The translations under genes and the position numbers were made by a program. A DNA stretch of 64,000 bases, taken from the NCBI RefSeq assembly GCF_000336915.1, contig NZ_AOMD01000021.1, positions 62,001 to 126,000 of the forward strand, written 5' to 3'. Shown here piece by piece: positions 43,591 to 53,171 of the stretch. A model generated the notes under the pieces. That model ran no database searches, was not told the DNA's origin, and was given only the letters and a program-made list of their open reading frames with translations. Source of the stretch: Halococcus saccharolyticus DSM 5350. Lineage in GTDB: Archaea > Halobacteriota > Halobacteria > Halobacteriales > Halococcaceae. Each line of letters opens with the position of its first letter. Position 1 is the first letter of the stretch.

Positions 43591-45022
43591 TCGTGCAGTC
43601 GCCGTCTGGCCACCGGATCTCGTGGGCGCGCGCCGGGCCGTCCGGGAGGTCGCCGAAGTCCACGAGGAACTCCTCGTCGAGGCTCATGGAGCCGTTTCGC
43701 GGATCGACATCGGCTTTGAGCATCACCGATCCCTGCTCGGCTTCCTCGGGGTAGAACTGGTTGTCCCAGCTCGAAAACAGCGAGGTGGTCCAGTAGAGAC
43801 GCTCGCCGTCGAGGCTGAGCTGGAGCATCTGTGGTCCGCCCGCGAGCTCGCGATCCTGTACTGGGGCTGGGTCGCCGAAGTGGCCGCCCGCCCAGATCCG
43901 ATCTGCGAGCCGGGGGTTCGCCGGGTCCGAGATGTCGTACATCCGGACGTCGCCGTGGAGCCAGTTCGAGAAGAACAGGTAGCGGTCGTCCATCGACACG
44001 AGGAGGTCGGTGACGAGACCAGGTACGGGCATGTCCCAGCCGTCGTGCTCGCGGGCCTCGACGTCGATGACCGGCTCCGTGCGCCACTCGTCGCCGTCTC
44101 GCGGCTTATCGCCGCTCGACCGTTCCGAGGCGCTTCGCGCCTCGCTGGCCTCGTGGAAGTGGAACACGTTCGAGGACAGCGCCGCACCGACGTAGCCGTG
44201 GGTCGCCTCGGGGCTGTGGAGGAAGCGGACTTCGAGCGGGATCAGCCCCTCCTCCCCGAGATCGATCGTCTGCTCGACAGTTTTGTTCTCCCAGTCCCAG
44301 ACGTGGAGTTTCCGGCCGTAGTTGCCCGCCTCGACATCGTCCATATCGAACCCCGGATAGTAGGTCTTCGGGGCGGCCCACTCCGAGGAGACCATCACGT
44401 TGTGTCTGGGTTGATACCAGTAGTCGTAGTTCATCTCGATCTCGCCTGGCGGCTCCCACCGACCGTCGACCTCGAAGTTCTCATCGAGCGCGAGGAATCC
44501 CCCGGGGAGATCGCCGTCGGCATCCCCCAGCATCGAAATCAGGATCTGCCCGTCGGGGATACAGTGAACGGTGTGCGGTGCGGAGAGGTCGTGCTCGAAC
44601 ACCTCCTCGGGCTCGATCACCGATTCGAGTTCGGGGTTGCGCCGATCCTTCGTGTCGACGACGTGGATGCGCGAGGAGCGCTGGCCGGGGATCACGAGGT
44701 GACGGCGGGAGAGACCGTCCATGTGACACGACGACGAGCAGGCGTTCCAACCGAAGTGGTGGAGCTCGTCGCCCCGGTTCGGCATCTCGACCCGATCGAT
44801 AATCTCGGTGTAGGTGTCCGAATCGGGATCGACGTCGACCACCCCGAGGAAGTCGGGCGCGTCGACATCGGTGCCGACGTATAGTCCCATGACGTAGGCG
44901 ATCTCCTCTGGCTCGGACTCCTCGATCGCGGCCTGTGGCGTCGCGTAGCCCGGTCCCTCGGTGTCGTGCGATTCGTGGTCCACCTGACCCGTCGTATCGT
45001 CCGGCTGTTGTGCGTCACTCAT
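43574..45022 (-). CDS. Selenium-binding protein 56 / methanethiol oxidase-like (SELENBP1 family)
   Basis: A 482-residue beta-propeller protein of the SBP56 family. The hallmark CSSSCH (residues 95-100) lies in GWNACSSSCHMDGLS and corresponds to the metal/selenium-binding site. Other conserved segments are SAPHTVHCIPDG, the NYDYWYQPRHNVMVSSEWAAP block, and MLQLSLDGERLYWTTSLFSSWD. In bacteria and humans this family oxidises methanethiol to sulfide, formaldehyde and peroxide with copper; the archaeal role is not established. Two start codons exist (45022, and 45028 adding two residues). A 17-base overlap links it to the ferredoxin. Confidence 0.93.
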   Translation of the reverse strand: MSDAQQPDDTTGQVDHESHDTEGPGYATPQAAIEESEPEEIAYVMGLYVGTDVDAPDFLGVVDVDPDSDTYTEIIDRVEMPNRGDELHHFGWNACSSSCHMDGLSRRHLVIPGQRSSRIHVVDTKDRRNPELESVIEPEEVFEHDLSAPHTVHCIPDGQILISMLGDADGDLPGGFLALDENFEVDGRWEPPGEIEMNYDYWYQPRHNVMVSSEWAAPKTYYPGFDMDDVEAGNYGRKLHVWDWENKTVEQTIDLGEEGLIPLEVRFLHSPEATHGYVGAALSSNVFHFHEASEARSASERSSGDKPRDGDEWRTEPVIDVEAREHDGWDMPVPGLVTDLLVSMDDRYLFFSNWLHGDVRMYDISDPANPRLADRIWAGGHFGDPAPVQDRELAGGPQMLQLSLDGERLYWTTSLFSSWDNQFYPEEAEQGSVMLKADVDPRNGSMSLDEEFLVDFGDLPDGPARAHEIRWPDGDCTSDVWQ

Positions 45023-45215
45023 GCCCATACAACACTCGTGGGCAGCGGTATCACCCGCCCGAAACCAGCAACATGATCCTGTTGTTGCGGGCGACGGTCG
45101 GATGGTATCGACAGGAACACCCACGAAAGTTGTCGGTTGCCCTCGAATATCAGTAACGACACGTCCGTTGGATCAGGTGGTATTGTACACTGGCCGCCTT
45201 CCCGCCGGCTCCATC

Positions 45216-46094
45216 TCACCTGGACGAGCGCGGCGTATCGGCCGCGCGGGCGTCGATGAGCCCGACGAGTTCGCTTCTGGTCACTGGGTGTGAACCGGTG
45301 GGAAGGTGTGCCTCCCGAGCGACGCGGACGGCCGTCGGCGGGTGGAGGTTCGAACGCGCGAGGAGTTCCTCGTCGTAGAACACCTCACGCGGCGGCCCAC
45401 GTCCGACGACGTTCCCGTCACACATCACGCAGACTCGGTCGGCGATCTCCGCCGCGAAATCGAGGTCGTGCGTCGAGAGCACGACACTGACCCCCGCCTC
45501 GTGGATGCGCTCGATTCGATCGGCGACCAGGCGGGATCGCTGGGGATCGAGCCCGGCCAGTGGCTCGTCAAGCACGATCACACTCGGTTCGAGCACCAGC
45601 ACGCCCGCGAGGCCGACGAGGCGCTTTTCTCCCCCGCTCAGATAGTGTGGAATGCGATCCTGCAAGTGAAGTGCGTCGACGGTTTCGAGCGCGGCTTTGG
45701 CGCGTTCGCGGGCTTGTTCGGCCGGCACACCATAGTTCCGGAGTCCGAACATCACGTCGTCCACGACCGTGGGCGCGACCAGTTGCGTGTCGGCGTCTTG
45801 GAAGACGAACCCGACCTCCCGGCGAGCGTGAGCCGGGTCCTCGTCGGTAACCCGTCGGCCGGTCACATGGAGTTCGCCCTCGTCGGGTGTGAGTGTCGCG
45901 TTGAGGTGTTCGAGCAGCGTGGACTTCCCCGCACCGTTCCCACCGACCAGCGCGACGACCTCGTCGGCGTGAACGCTGAACTCGACGTCGCACATTCCGA
46001 CGGTGCCGTCGGGATAGGTATGCGATTCACATCGGAGGTCGACGAGCGGATCGGTCACGTCGTCGCTCCCTCCAGAGTCATCTCCGTCGATCAT
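45216..46094 (-). CDS. cbiO: Cobalt/nickel ECF transporter ATPase (CbiO-like)
   Basis: A 292-residue ABC ATPase of the energy-coupling factor class: Walker A GGNGAGKST, Q-loop VGFVFQDADTQL (typical CbiO/EcfA), signature LSGGEKRL, Walker B VIVLDEPLAGLD and switch His LSTHD. It powers the CbiQ membrane coupling protein encoded upstream; the two genes overlap by four bases (ATGA). A C-terminal extension of ~40 residues follows the ATPase core. Likely cargo is Co2+ or Ni2+ for cobalamin or urease-type enzymes. Confidence 0.93.
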   Translation of the reverse strand: MIDGDDSGGSDDVTDPLVDLRCESHTYPDGTVGMCDVEFSVHADEVVALVGGNGAGKSTLLEHLNATLTPDEGELHVTGRRVTDEDPAHARREVGFVFQDADTQLVAPTVVDDVMFGLRNYGVPAEQARERAKAALETVDALHLQDRIPHYLSGGEKRLVGLAGVLVLEPSVIVLDEPLAGLDPQRSRLVADRIERIHEAGVSVVLSTHDLDFAAEIADRVCVMCDGNVVGRGPPREVFYDEELLARSNLHPPTAVRVAREAHLPTGSHPVTRSELVGLIDARAADTPRSSR

Positions 46095-46906
46095 ATCGGC
46101 GTCACCTCGTAGGTAATCACGAGCGCGTACCCAACGACCATGCCGAACATGAGGACGACCACCGCCGTCTCGTGTGCTGGCGGCCGGTGGACATCGCCGT
46201 AGACGGTGATGTCGCCGTCGTACCCGCGCGCCTCCATCGATGTGACGAGTCGCTCGGACCGCTCGATCGCAGTCAGCATCGTCATGCCGAGAATCCGTGC
46301 GTAGAGTTGCCTGTTAAGCCAGAATTCGCTCAAATTCGCTCCGCGCGCGAGCGAGCTTTTCACGAGGTCTTCGAGGGTTTCGAGCATGACGAACGTGAAC
46401 CGGTAGGTCAACAGCGCGACCTGGTCGATCGGTGCGGGGAAGACTCGCCCGAGCAGGTACGCGATATCGTTGTACTTCGTGGTCATCGAGGCCGTGAGCG
46501 CGAACGTGACCACCGTGAGCGACCGGCAGGTCAGCTCGACGAACAGCGCCGCACCTTGCCACGTGATCGATACCTCCCCCACCGGCGTCGCGAGCGCGCC
46601 GAGGACCGGTGTACCGGGTTCGAGGAAGGCGAGCGGCCCGGCCACCGAGACGATGAACAACATTGGCAGCGAGTACCAGAGGATCAACCGACGATACGGA
46701 AGTCCGGCGATACCGTAGACGGCGAGTGTCGCGGCGTACAATCCCGCGAGAACCGCGAGCGCGTCGACGACGGTAACCGCGAGGACGAGGGTGCCGACGA
46801 CGCCGAGCTTCGTCCAGGGGTTCACGCGGTGGAGCGGCCCGTCGCGGCGCTCGGCGTAGGCGGTGATGAGCCGCGGGTCCGGAACGTGATTCGAGAGGGT
46901 CGTCAT
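46091..46906 (-). CDS. cbiQ: Cobalt ECF transporter transmembrane coupling protein (CbiQ-like)
   Basis: A 271-residue membrane protein with about six hydrophobic segments. The C-terminal part has the coupling features of ECF T-components: SLARGANLSEFWL and SMEARGYDGDI, the alanine-arginine-glycine motifs that contact the ATPase. The open frame continues ~100 codons upstream through the neighbouring gene; MTTLSNHVPDPRLITAY is the sensible start, four bases after the CbiN-like stop. Confidence 0.92.
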   Translation of the reverse strand: MTTLSNHVPDPRLITAYAERRDGPLHRVNPWTKLGVVGTLVLAVTVVDALAVLAGLYAATLAVYGIAGLPYRRLILWYSLPMLFIVSVAGPLAFLEPGTPVLGALATPVGEVSITWQGAALFVELTCRSLTVVTFALTASMTTKYNDIAYLLGRVFPAPIDQVALLTYRFTFVMLETLEDLVKSSLARGANLSEFWLNRQLYARILGMTMLTAIERSERLVTSMEARGYDGDITVYGDVHRPPAHETAVVVLMFGMVVGYALVITYEVTPI

Positions 46907-46910
46907 CAAC

Positions 46911-47252
46911 TCAGACCGCGTCTCGCTCGCTGTCTCGGTCGCGCTCTCCACCACTCTCGTCCCGGTACCGGGCGGCGTAAACGTACAGTCCGATACCGAC
47001 GCCGGCAAGTAGAACGACGAGCGCGACGTACTCCATGACGAGCCCACCCTTGCGAATGGGGCCGGCGATGATGATGCCCCGTCCAAGGTCGACGAGCGGG
47101 CCGCTGCCCTCGCGTGCGCCCTGCTGGAGCGCGGTTGCGAACCGCTTGGCGTAGGGGAGTGCGCCGCCGGTGGAGGTGAATCCGTAGAGACCGGCGGCGA
47201 GACAGACCGCGAGCAGTCCCGCGAGACCGCCATACTGCTTCCAGCGCTGCAT
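46911..47252 (-). CDS. cbiN: CbiN/PDGLE-like small membrane subunit
   Basis: A 113-residue protein with two hydrophobic segments (GGLAGLLAVCLAAGLYGF and YVALVVLLAGVGIGLYVY) joined by an outer loop containing GALPYAKRFATALQQG, and ending in a short charged tail. This topology, size and its place between CbiM and CbiQ match CbiN or the PDGLE-domain proteins that replace it; the exact PDGLE motif is not seen. Its ATG overlaps the CbiM stop by one base (TGATG). Confidence 0.8.
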   Translation of the reverse strand: MQRWKQYGGLAGLLAVCLAAGLYGFTSTGGALPYAKRFATALQQGAREGSGPLVDLGRGIIIAGPIRKGGLVMEYVALVVLLAGVGIGLYVYAARYRDESGGERDRDSERDAV

Positions 47253-47932
47253 CACGCACCCACCCCCGCGGGGGCTTCGCGTTCCTCGCGGGTCGCGCCC
47301 GGAACGAGATCTGGGCGAACCGACGCGAGGAACTGGACGATGAACCCAGTCAGGAGACCTTCGACGACGGCGACGCCGAGGTTGATCCCGACCATGCCGG
47401 CGACGGCGATGGTGAGATCGGAGCGGGGCAGTGCGCTGCCGTTGACGCCGCTGATCACGATGATCGCGCCCATGAGGATCGCACCCGTCGAGAGCCCGAT
47501 GGTGGCCGCGCTCGCGCTCGCGGGGAAGACGTCCCAGTCCATGCGCATCAGGGTACGGAAGGCGTAGTAGGCGACGATCGCCTCGCTGGCATTGATAAGA
47601 ACGTTCGCGCCGAGCAGACCGACTGCCCCGTGACCGAGCGCCGCCGAGAAGACATTGACCACGAATGCGATGAGTGTTCCCAATAACGGTCCGGCGAGGA
47701 TCCCGACGAGTCCAGTGAGATTCATGTGGACGCCACCCCACACCGGGATATTGAGTTGAAAGACCGCGAAACTCGCCGCCGCGCCGATGCCGGCGAGTGC
47801 GATCTGATTGGTCTTGATGCCACCCTTGCGGACGCGATACGTGACGGCCCCGAGCAAGGCGATCCCGAGGACGGTCCAGAGGACGAGCGCCCATAGCGGG
47901 AACGAGCCTTCGCCGAGATGGATGTGTGCCAT
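47252..47932 (-). CDS. cbiM: Cobalt/nickel ECF transporter substrate-binding membrane protein (CbiM-like)
   Basis: A 226-residue S-component. The N-terminal MAHIHLGEG supplies the metal-binding His residues that coordinate Co2+ or Ni2+ in CbiM/NikM, and GGVHMNLTGLVGILAGP and NVFSAALGHGAVG are family blocks. Seven hydrophobic segments follow. It is first in the operon cbiM-N-Q-O, all overlapped or within four bases. The upstream 40 bases contain a TATTATT TATA-like element ~33 bases before the ATG (minus strand, ~47,965). No riboswitch is seen. Confidence 0.93.
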   Translation of the reverse strand: MAHIHLGEGSFPLWALVLWTVLGIALLGAVTYRVRKGGIKTNQIALAGIGAAASFAVFQLNIPVWGGVHMNLTGLVGILAGPLLGTLIAFVVNVFSAALGHGAVGLLGANVLINASEAIVAYYAFRTLMRMDWDVFPASASAATIGLSTGAILMGAIIVISGVNGSALPRSDLTIAVAGMVGINLGVAVVEGLLTGFIVQFLASVRPDLVPGATREEREAPAGVGA

Positions 47933-48143
47933 ACAGAATGTTAATCTGGAAGGTTAGAATAATAATCTTGCGTATTTTGGCCATCCGAGTTAGCAACGTC
48001 AGTCGGTGATCATCGATCGGGCGAGCGATTGCAGAGCTCGTTGTGTGGTACCGAAGCAATATCCGAGCCTGTTCCTACTCACACCCGTACATCCTGTTGT
48101 GGCGGGCCGCAATCGACTTGAACCGACGGTCGATGGGTGTCCT

Positions 48144-48977
48144 ATGGACGAGTACGCCGCAACAAATCGTCGGAACTGGGACGAGCGCGCGGCCCGCCAT
48201 CCCGACACCGACTTCTACGATATCGAGGGATTTCTGGCGGGGGAGTCGAGCCTCTATCCTCTCGAACGTAAAGAGTTCGTCCCGTTCGTCGAACGCGAGT
48301 CCCCCAGCCTGCTCCATCTCCAGTGTCATTTCGGATTGGACACGCTCTCGCTGGCCCGTGCGGGCGCGAGCGACGTGGTTGGCGTGGATTTCTCGTCGGT
48401 GGCGATCGACCAGGCCCGCGACCTCGCGATGGAGGCGGGGCTCGCCGACACGACGGCGTTCGTCGAGGCCGACGTGCTCGATCTAGAGCTCGATCAGAGG
48501 TTCGACGCCGTTTACACCTCTTACGGTGTGCTCGCCTGGCTTTCGGATCTCGACGCATGGGCGTCCACCGTGGCCCGTCACCTCCGCCCAGGCGGGACGT
48601 TCTATCTCGCCGAGAACCATCCCGTTGCTGACGTTTTCGAACATGTCGGCGGCGACACCGCCGAACTCGCCTATCCGTACTTCGCCGACGAGCCGGTGAT
48701 GTTCGACGCTCAGGGAAGCTACGCCGATCTCGACGCCGAGTTCGAACACACCGAGCAGTACCAGTTCACACACTCGCTTGGTGAGATCGTGACCGCGCTC
48801 ACGGAGCGCGGCCTCCGGATCGAGTTCCTCCACGAGTTCCCGTGGGCGACGTGGCGGATGTACGAGGGAATGATCGAGGACGACGATGGTCGGTGGTGGC
48901 TCTCAGACGACGTGCCCATCGAACTGCCGCTGACGTTCTCACTGAAGGCGACGAAGCCGGGAACGAGCGCGACGTAG
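48144..48977 (+). CDS. Class I SAM-dependent methyltransferase, ~31 kDa
   Basis: A 277-residue enzyme. Motif I is LHLQCHFGLDTLSLARAGA and the acidic site VVGVDFSSVAID; DAVYTSYGVLAWLSDLDAW and LRPGGTFYLAENHP follow. The C-terminal ~100 residues (FEHTEQYQFTHSLGEIV, LHEFPWATWRMYEGM) are the specific substrate part seen in a conserved group of haloarchaeal and bacterial enzymes of unknown substrate. The start is at 48144, since the open frame above it reads through the divergent cbi promoter. Confidence 0.88.
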   Translation: MDEYAATNRRNWDERAARHPDTDFYDIEGFLAGESSLYPLERKEFVPFVERESPSLLHLQCHFGLDTLSLARAGASDVVGVDFSSVAIDQARDLAMEAGLADTTAFVEADVLDLELDQRFDAVYTSYGVLAWLSDLDAWASTVARHLRPGGTFYLAENHPVADVFEHVGGDTAELAYPYFADEPVMFDAQGSYADLDAEFEHTEQYQFTHSLGEIVTALTERGLRIEFLHEFPWATWRMYEGMIEDDDGRWWLSDDVPIELPLTFSLKATKPGTSAT

Positions 48978-49032
48978 CACTCAGTCGTCCACGCTTGTGA
49001 TCCAACCGACGCTTTTCGAACGCCGTCGGAAG

Positions 49033-50982
49033 TCAGTCCGCAGTGCTCTCGACTTTCGCGCCGCCGAGCCGCCGGTCGAGGAAGTCGTCGAGCAGCTGGT
49101 ACGTCCGGATCTTTTGATCGATGTCGGAGGAGCCGTGACCCTCCTCGCCGAGCTCCTCGTACTCGTAATCGCCACCCTCACCCTCGTCGAAGCCGAGGTC
49201 GTCGAGCGCCTCCCGAAAGATGCGAGCCTGGGAAACCGGCACGCGGCGGTCGTTCACGCCGTGGACCATCAAGATCGGGGCCGAGAGGTTTGCGGCGTGG
49301 TTGACGGGGCTGCGCTCGTCGTAAATTTCAGGACTCTCCTCGGGCGTGCCGAGGTTTTTCTCCATCAGTTCGGTCCGGAAGTGCGGCATCGTGTTCTCGT
49401 ACATGTCCTCCAGATCTGTGAGTCCGACCGACGCGATGCCGGCGTCGTACAGCTCGGGATACATCGTCATCTGACAGTAGGCGCTGTAACCGCCGTAGGA
49501 GCCGCCGTAGACCGCCACACGGTCGTCGTCGATCCAGTCGTACTCCGAGACGAGTCGGGTCGCCGCCGCGATATCGGCCTGCTCGCCACCACCCCAATCG
49601 TCGTACAGGAGTCGGACGAACTCGCGGCCATAGTGGGCCGAGCCGCGGTAGTTGACCTGGAGCACGCTGTAGCCGCGCTTGAGCAGAAACTGGGTTCGGG
49701 GATCGAAGCGTTTCAAATCCGCCCCGCGCGGGCCGCCGTGGGGATTGACGATCAACGGTGAGGGGCGCTCGCCCGAATCGTAGAGCAGTGCGCCGATCTC
49801 CAGGGTCTCGTTGTCGCCGGTCCACGCGGCGGCCGGCCCGGATTCGGTGTCGCCAGTGCTCTCGAAGGTGAAATACTCCGCATCGGCGAATCCATCGGGG
49901 TCGAACCCGCCGTACTCCGCTGCGAGGAGAGTCTCGTGCTCGTCCGTGGCGAGATCGTACGCCAGCAGTTCGGGCCGCCGGTCGGACGTGGTGTGCATCA
50001 CGAGCACCCGATCATCGTCGAGCACTGCCTCGCCAGGGAACGTCGCAACACCCTCCGGGAGGTCGAGTTCGTGCGCATCGCCGGTTTCGCGGTCGTACAC
50101 CAGCGGCATCACCGCCGCCTCGCGGACTCGAAGCGCGAGAAAGCGCTCGCCGTCGGGCAGAAAGCAGACCGGCATCTCGTCGGCTGTGAGGTCTCCGTAC
50201 CACGTCACGTCGTCGCTCGCCTCACGGGCCGTTTCACTCCCCGTTCGGCCGCCCGAGGCGCGCAGGGCCTCGCTCCCCAGATCGTACACCCCACATCGGC
50301 CGAAGTTCTCGGTGTTGTCGGTGACGAGCAGCGACTCGCCGTCGGGGCTCCAGTCGCTGGGGGCACATTCCGCACCCGTCTCGCCGAGAGCGAGGTTCCG
50401 GGCGTTCGACCCGTCGGCCTCGGCGACGTAGACGTCCATGTTCTCGAAGTCGTCGGACTCGTTGGTGGCGTAGGCGATCCGCTCGCAGTCGGGCGAGAGC
50501 AGGCCGGCGGCGGCCGCACGGTCGTAGTCGGTGAGCTTCGTGGTCTCGCCGGCCGAGAGGTCGTGGCGATAGAGGTTCATCTGGCCGTCGCGGGTCGCAC
50601 CTAGTAAAAGCGTCTCGCCGTCCTCGCCCACGTCGGCGAGGGATATCTGGCCGTCCATCTCGACGACAGGTTCGGTCTCGCCTGCTGTGGGTCCACTCAC
50701 ATCGATGGCGTGGATGTCGTTTTGCTCGTTACCGTCCTCGTCGAGGTGGAAGAACACCCGTTCGCCGTCGGCGCTCCACTCGACGCCCCACCGGGCGTTG
50801 CGTGGCACCTCGCCGTGGCTGACTTGATGGCGGTCGCCGGTTTCGACATCGAGAACGTGGAGTTCGTTGCGGCCCGATTCGTCGTAGTAGAACGCGACAC
50901 GATCGCCGTCCTCCGAGGCGGTCGGATGGTGGAAGCTCGGGAGACTGGCGAGAGCTTCGAGCACGTCGTCGGGGTTGGACAT
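49033..50982 (-). CDS. S9-family prolyl oligopeptidase/acylaminoacyl peptidase
   Basis: A 649-residue serine peptidase with an N-terminal beta-propeller (residues ~30-360, with repeated WSADGERVFF, WSPDGESLLVTD and similar motifs) and a C-terminal alpha/beta hydrolase. The nucleophile is in VYGGSYGGYSAY, the Asp in VHGVNDRRVP and the His in ELGEEGHGSSDI. It cleaves oligopeptides or removes acylated residues in the cytoplasm. No signal peptide is present. Divergent from nothing: the next gene on this strand (metE) begins after a ~100 base gap on the other side. Confidence 0.93.
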   Translation of the reverse strand: MSNPDDVLEALASLPSFHHPTASEDGDRVAFYYDESGRNELHVLDVETGDRHQVSHGEVPRNARWGVEWSADGERVFFHLDEDGNEQNDIHAIDVSGPTAGETEPVVEMDGQISLADVGEDGETLLLGATRDGQMNLYRHDLSAGETTKLTDYDRAAAAGLLSPDCERIAYATNESDDFENMDVYVAEADGSNARNLALGETGAECAPSDWSPDGESLLVTDNTENFGRCGVYDLGSEALRASGGRTGSETAREASDDVTWYGDLTADEMPVCFLPDGERFLALRVREAAVMPLVYDRETGDAHELDLPEGVATFPGEAVLDDDRVLVMHTTSDRRPELLAYDLATDEHETLLAAEYGGFDPDGFADAEYFTFESTGDTESGPAAAWTGDNETLEIGALLYDSGERPSPLIVNPHGGPRGADLKRFDPRTQFLLKRGYSVLQVNYRGSAHYGREFVRLLYDDWGGGEQADIAAATRLVSEYDWIDDDRVAVYGGSYGGYSAYCQMTMYPELYDAGIASVGLTDLEDMYENTMPHFRTELMEKNLGTPEESPEIYDERSPVNHAANLSAPILMVHGVNDRRVPVSQARIFREALDDLGFDEGEGGDYEYEELGEEGHGSSDIDQKIRTYQLLDDFLDRRLGGAKVESTAD

Positions 50983-51081
50983 CGTCCGTTCGTGACTCTG
51001 TGCCGTGGTAAAAGCTTCCAGAATGTTTCTTCGGTTGCAGAGCTAACAAAAATGCAGCCCTGAACGCGACTCGATCCCTGA

Positions 51082-52152
51082 TCAGTCGTCGGCGCTTGCG
51101 GTCGCGCCCTCGCGGAGTGCTCGTGCGTCGATCTCGCCGTCGTCGAGTTTGCGCTCGACCTTCCGGGTGGCCTCGACCATGTTCGCCATCTTACCGTAGG
51201 CTACCTCGCGTGGGAGGAGTTTCACGCCGCAGTCGGGGCTCACGGTCAAGCGCTCCGGTGGCACGATCTCGAGGCCTTTCTCGATGTTCGCCTCGATTGC
51301 CTCGACGGATTCGACCTCGGCGACGTGGACGTCGGTCACGCCGAGCGCGAGATCGAGGTCGAACTCCGGCTCTTTGAACACGTCGAGCTGTTCGTAGTCG
51401 CCGTTGGCGAGTTCGACGTCGAACTCGTCGATCGGGAACTCGAGGATTTCGGGGTAGATCCGGGAGTAATCGCCGTAACAGACGTGGAGGCCGATCCGGA
51501 CGTCTTCGGGCAGCCCGGCGACGATCCGATCGAGACAGTCGCCCACGATCGCGTGGTCGTCGGGCGTCGTAGCGAGCGCGGGCTCGTCGATCTGGATGTA
51601 GCGCGCGCCCGCTTCGACCAGCTTGCCGATCTCCTCGTTCACGAGGTCCGCGAGGTCGAGCGCGAGCGCGCGGTCGTCGTCGTAGACCTCGTTGAAACAC
51701 CAGCTCGCAAGGGTATACGGTCCGGTTATCGGGACTTTGACGGGTTTGGTCGCGACGTCGTTGGTGAACTCGAACTCCTCGACAAGCCACGAGTCGTCGT
51801 ACGCGACCTCCTCGACGACCGAGGGCTTGTCGAAGTAGTTGTGACCCCAGACTTTGACGGGTCCGTTGAACTCGTAGCCCTCGATCCGCTCGGCGAAGAA
51901 CTCCACCATCTCGTTTCTGCGCATCTCGCCGTCGACCACGGCGTCGAGGCCGGCGCGCTCGTGCTCGTGGGTGATGAGCCGCGAAGCGTCGTCGGTCGCC
52001 TCTTCCCAGTTCGCGTCGTCGAAGTCGTCGGACTCCTCGTAGCGCTCGCGCACGCGGTCGAGCCACTTCGGTTTGGGATAGCTCCCGACCACGGTCGAGA
52101 GGATGAACTGTTCGTTCGGGTGGTCGTCCGGCCGGAACTGCTCACGAGTCAT
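51082..52152 (-). CDS. Methionine synthase, catalytic (MetE C-terminal-like) subunit
   Basis: A 356-residue protein corresponding to the catalytic half of cobalamin-independent methionine synthase. It has the zinc ligands His-x-Cys in GLHVCYGDYS and the distal Cys in TVSPDCGVKLLPRE, and the ARYIQIDEPALATTPDD segment that precedes them in the family. It transfers a methyl group to homocysteine. Its ATG overlaps the stop of the upstream homologue by four bases (ATGA). Methyl donor and need for the partner are not known from sequence. Confidence 0.9.
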   Translation of the reverse strand: MTREQFRPDDHPNEQFILSTVVGSYPKPKWLDRVRERYEESDDFDDANWEEATDDASRLITHEHERAGLDAVVDGEMRRNEMVEFFAERIEGYEFNGPVKVWGHNYFDKPSVVEEVAYDDSWLVEEFEFTNDVATKPVKVPITGPYTLASWCFNEVYDDDRALALDLADLVNEEIGKLVEAGARYIQIDEPALATTPDDHAIVGDCLDRIVAGLPEDVRIGLHVCYGDYSRIYPEILEFPIDEFDVELANGDYEQLDVFKEPEFDLDLALGVTDVHVAEVESVEAIEANIEKGLEIVPPERLTVSPDCGVKLLPREVAYGKMANMVEATRKVERKLDDGEIDARALREGATASADD

Positions 52153-53171
52153 GCGTTCACCTCCTCGTCGGCGTCAGCACCAGCGAGTGCGACGCCCTCC
52201 GCGAGCGATGCGAGCTTCGCCTTCGCCTTGTTCACCGGCAGGTAGAACAGCTCGGTGTTCGTGGTGGCGTAGACCGTCTCGAACTCCGCCGCGGGGACGT
52301 TTTCGGTGACCCACTCGATCCGCTCGGCGATCGTCTCGCCGTCCTCGACGTTGGTGTTCTGGCCGTCGGCGAGGCCCAGTGCGATCCCCGCTTTCGTGCC
52401 GTACTCGTTGATGTTGTAGAGGTTCTCCTCGTGGTTCGTCACGAAGTCGTACCCCACGGCGTCGATGTCGGCGTCGAGCAGGTGGGCGTGGACCTTCTCC
52501 TCCAGCGCGCCCCAGTAGGTCTGGACCACGACGTCGGCATCGGTCGCGCCCGCCACCCGATCGATCGCGTCGCTCGCACGCTCGTCGAGACCGTCTTCGG
52601 GCGGGTTCGTGACCAGCGACGGTTCGAGCACGAACAGCGTCTCGCAGTCGGGGAACGCTCGGATCTCGCCCGTGAGGAACTCCGCGATCGCGTCGAGGAA
52701 TGCCGACCGATCGCCGTAGAACTCGTCCGTCGCAAGATCCGAGAGAGAGTACGGACCCGGAACGACCGCCTGGCGCGCCTCGGCCACACCGTCGAGCGCC
52801 GCGAGCGCGTCGAGGTCGTCCGCGAGGTCGCCGTCGAAGGTCAACTCGCCGGTGACCGCCGGCTCGCGGTAGAAGTTGTTGTTGTCGTAATACCGGACGA
52901 TCCCACGCGTTTCGACTGCGTCGTGGACGCAGAGCGGGTGAGCGAGCATGTCGTCCCACCGGAGCTGGCCCTCTACCACGCGATCGAGGCCGGCAGTCGC
53001 CTGCCAGTCGGTGACTTCCGCACGTGCCTCGTCGTAAGCGCCGGCGATGTCGCCAGTCTCTTCGCCATCGATCAGATCCTCCTTCTGGTGGCCTTTCAGG
53101 CTTCCGAGGCGATCCTTCGCCCAGTCGGGCAGCGGAAACACACCCGGCGTCGTTGCCACAAATTCGCTCAT
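52149..53171 (-). CDS. MetE-like protein lacking zinc ligands (N-terminal-type partner)
   Basis: A 340-residue UROD/MetE-fold protein. Where the catalytic partner has His-x-Cys, this one reads VVQTYWGALEEKV, and near the end FYLPVNKAKAKLA replaces the distal Cys block, so it cannot bind the catalytic zinc. It is transcribed first and overlaps the catalytic gene by four bases, the order of the two halves of bacterial MetE. It probably forms a split MetE, supplying the methyl-donor-binding half. Its start is at MSEFVATTPGVFPLP. Confidence 0.85.
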   Translation of the reverse strand: MSEFVATTPGVFPLPDWAKDRLGSLKGHQKEDLIDGEETGDIAGAYDEARAEVTDWQATAGLDRVVEGQLRWDDMLAHPLCVHDAVETRGIVRYYDNNNFYREPAVTGELTFDGDLADDLDALAALDGVAEARQAVVPGPYSLSDLATDEFYGDRSAFLDAIAEFLTGEIRAFPDCETLFVLEPSLVTNPPEDGLDERASDAIDRVAGATDADVVVQTYWGALEEKVHAHLLDADIDAVGYDFVTNHEENLYNINEYGTKAGIALGLADGQNTNVEDGETIAERIEWVTENVPAAEFETVYATTNTELFYLPVNKAKAKLASLAEGVALAGADADEEVNA

